From NCBI GenBank assembly GCA_934636715.1, contig CAKUBE010000018.1, positions 1-21,599 on the forward strand: a stretch of DNA of 21,599 bases, given 5' to 3'. The DNA comes from an uncultured Arachnia sp. (GTDB lineage: Bacteria > Actinomycetota > Actinomycetes > Propionibacteriales > Propionibacteriaceae). Positions within the stretch are counted from its first letter, which is position 1. The number at the start of each line of letters is the position of its first letter. The position numbers and the translations under genes are program-made. Under the pieces are notes generated by a model. The model worked only from the letters and a program-made list of their open reading frames with translations, searched no databases and was not told the origin of the DNA. Below, piece after piece: positions 20,466 through 21,599 of the stretch.

Positions 20466-21599
20466 TTACGTCGGCGAGGATGCGTCGTGGTGGTCCTGCG
20501 TATGCGTGGTCACCCAGAATCGTCCCGCGACGATCAGGCCGAGGACCAGCAGCGCCGACGTCAGCAGGAACGGCCAACTGCGGTCCATGCTGGACAGCCA
20601 CCCGCTGATCCAGCCGAAGGGCGCGGTGACCAGCATCACGCAGGTGCGCTGGATGGCCATCACGCGGGACCGCTCGTCCTGGTCGACGTGCAGCGCCACC
20701 AGGGACTCGGCCAGCACGAAGAGGATGCCGGCGCCCAACGCGTCGAGCACCAGGCAGCCCGCGAGCAGGGCGTAGGTCGAGGCGACCGCCGCCGCGCCGT
20801 CGGGGGTGGGGATGCCCACCAGCAGCAGCTGGCTGGCGAGGTAGATCCCGAAGCCGATCAGCGTCGGGGCCTTGAGCCGCTGAGCATGCGTCAGCCGCGG
20901 GATGAGGGTGAAGAAGAACAGGACCGACAGCAGCGACCGGACCATCGGGAAGAACGGCAGCAACGCATCGGGGACGCCGAGACGCTGGTTGATGATCACC
21001 TGCCAGAAGGTGCCGTTGACGAGCGTGACGGCGCCGACGATGGCCGCGATGATGAGCGAGAAGATCGTGCCCTTCGACCGGACGATGAGGCCCAGCACGC
21101 CGCGGTACTCGGACAGCGAGGTCCAGATGCTCACGCCGCGGGTCTGCTCCATCCGGACCCGGCCGGTGGCGGTCTCGGTCGTGTAGCGGTAGAGCAACCA
21201 GATCTTGACCGCCATGATGAAGGCGGCGTTCAGGTAGAGGATCCGCACCGCGAGTTCGAGACCCAGGTTGGAGACGAGCAGCGCGGCGATCGGCGCGAAC
21301 AGCGCGGAGAACTCGGCCGCCACCTTGATCAGCGAATAGACCTTCGGGATCTCCTCGCGGTCGACGTCCTCGACGAGCAGGCAGTCCCACGAGTTCTGGG
21401 TGACCTGCCAGGCGCCGTTGACGACGGAGGCGATGAGGAACCACCAGAAGTTCTGGGCGAACGCCCAGATCAGGCAGGGGATCACCCACGCGATGATGTC
21501 GAAGACCGCGGTGGTCACCCGTCGGCCCATCTTGTCGGTGATCACGCCGCTGAGCAGGCCGAACACCACCTGGGACAGCATCGAGATGGTGGCGAGCAG
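20466..21599 (-). CDS. MFS transporter, 5' end outside the window
   Basis: The frame is open to the right edge, so the N-terminal helix or helices are missing. The visible 377 residues contain about ten hydrophobic segments. An MFS A-motif-like loop (GVITDKMGRRVTTAVFD) follows the second helix. The N-terminal half includes WDCLLVEDVDREEIPKVYSLIKVAAEFSALFAPIAALL, which resembles the conserved charged helix of MFS proteins. The C-terminal half shows LFVLAESLVALHVDQDERSRVMAIQRTCVMLVTAPFGWISGWL. A central cytoplasmic loop separates the halves. The substrate cannot be predicted. It is probably upstream in the same direction as the PIG-L gene. Confidence 0.9.
   Translation of the reverse strand: MLATISMLSQVVFGLLSGVITDKMGRRVTTAVFDIIAWVIPCLIWAFAQNFWWFLIASVVNGAWQVTQNSWDCLLVEDVDREEIPKVYSLIKVAAEFSALFAPIAALLVSNLGLELAVRILYLNAAFIMAVKIWLLYRYTTETATGRVRMEQTRGVSIWTSLSEYRGVLGLIVRSKGTIFSLIIAAIVGAVTLVNGTFWQVIINQRLGVPDALLPFFPMVRSLLSVLFFFTLIPRLTHAQRLKAPTLIGFGIYLASQLLLVGIPTPDGAAAVASTYALLAGCLVLDALGAGILFVLAESLVALHVDQDERSRVMAIQRTCVMLVTAPFGWISGWLSSMDRSWPFLLTSALLVLGLIVAGRFWVTTHTQDHHDASSPT

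Noticed and set aside
20425..21489. In-frame upstream extension of the PIG-L gene on the minus strand
   Set aside because: It overlaps the MFS gene in another frame and reads as Arg/Pro/His-rich filler. The PIG-L domain starts just after ATG 20424.

Overview
The window is very GC-rich with strong G/C preference at third codon positions, dense coding, many GTG starts and TANNNT-type -10 boxes a few bases before ATG. This points to an actinobacterium. The heme gene order, the dispersed CCGCTGGTTGAGCC / GTGTCGAAACCA repeats and the style of the secreted proteins suggest Propionibacteriaceae (Tessaracoccus-like). That placement is inference; no marker gene here fixes the genus.

Layout. (1) 1-4726 (+): a four-gene tetrapyrrole operon. 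It holds the 3' end of a HemD-domain gene, hemB, hemL, and a full-length HemC-HemD fusion. The fusion lacks the cysteine that carries the dipyrromethane cofactor. It also shares its linker and HemD domain layout with the truncated gene at the left edge, so the two look like paralogues flanking hemB-hemL. (2) 4727-5286: no gene; a cluster of palindromic intergenic repeats. (3) 5287-5403: tRNA-Ala(GGC) and a 17-bp terminator hairpin. (4) 5509-8886: aldo/keto reductase (+), a RelE/ribbon-helix-helix toxin-antitoxin pair (-), a doubtful small ORF and a small lipoprotein (-), a RibD C-terminal family reductase (+) and a four-helix membrane protein (+). (5) 8979-10241 (-): enolase, with a 13-bp hairpin in its leader region. 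(6) 10439-11550: small DUF5302-like protein (+) converging on a thioredoxin-reductase-like flavoprotein (-). (7) 11646-13918 (+): a secreted choice-of-anchor-M protein behind a Zur/Fur-like box, then a terpene-cyclase-fold protein. (8) 13915-15501 (-): a trypsin-fold serine protease lipoprotein. (9) 15651-18662 (+): a complete FecB/FecCD/FecE-type ABC importer, followed by a small quinol-monooxygenase-like protein. (10) 18982-21599 (-): a tandem-PepSY lipoprotein, a PIG-L/LmbE deacetylase, and a 5'-truncated MFS transporter.

How genes work together. hemB and hemL belong to the C5 route to uroporphyrinogen III (glutamate-1-semialdehyde to 5-aminolevulinate to porphobilinogen), with the HemC/HemD proteins supplying the next two steps. 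The ABC cassette is a self-contained metal-chelate, heme or cobamide uptake unit. The choice-of-anchor-M protein is probably part of a zinc-responsive surface system. Two regional themes recur. At least seven genes carry a TANNNT box 5-7 bases before ATG, suggesting leaderless transcription. Three convergent gene pairs share or abut their stop codons inside a palindrome (CTAG twice, TGATCA once). The strongest candidate for unusual biology is the HemC-HemD paralogue pair with a cysteine-less HemC.
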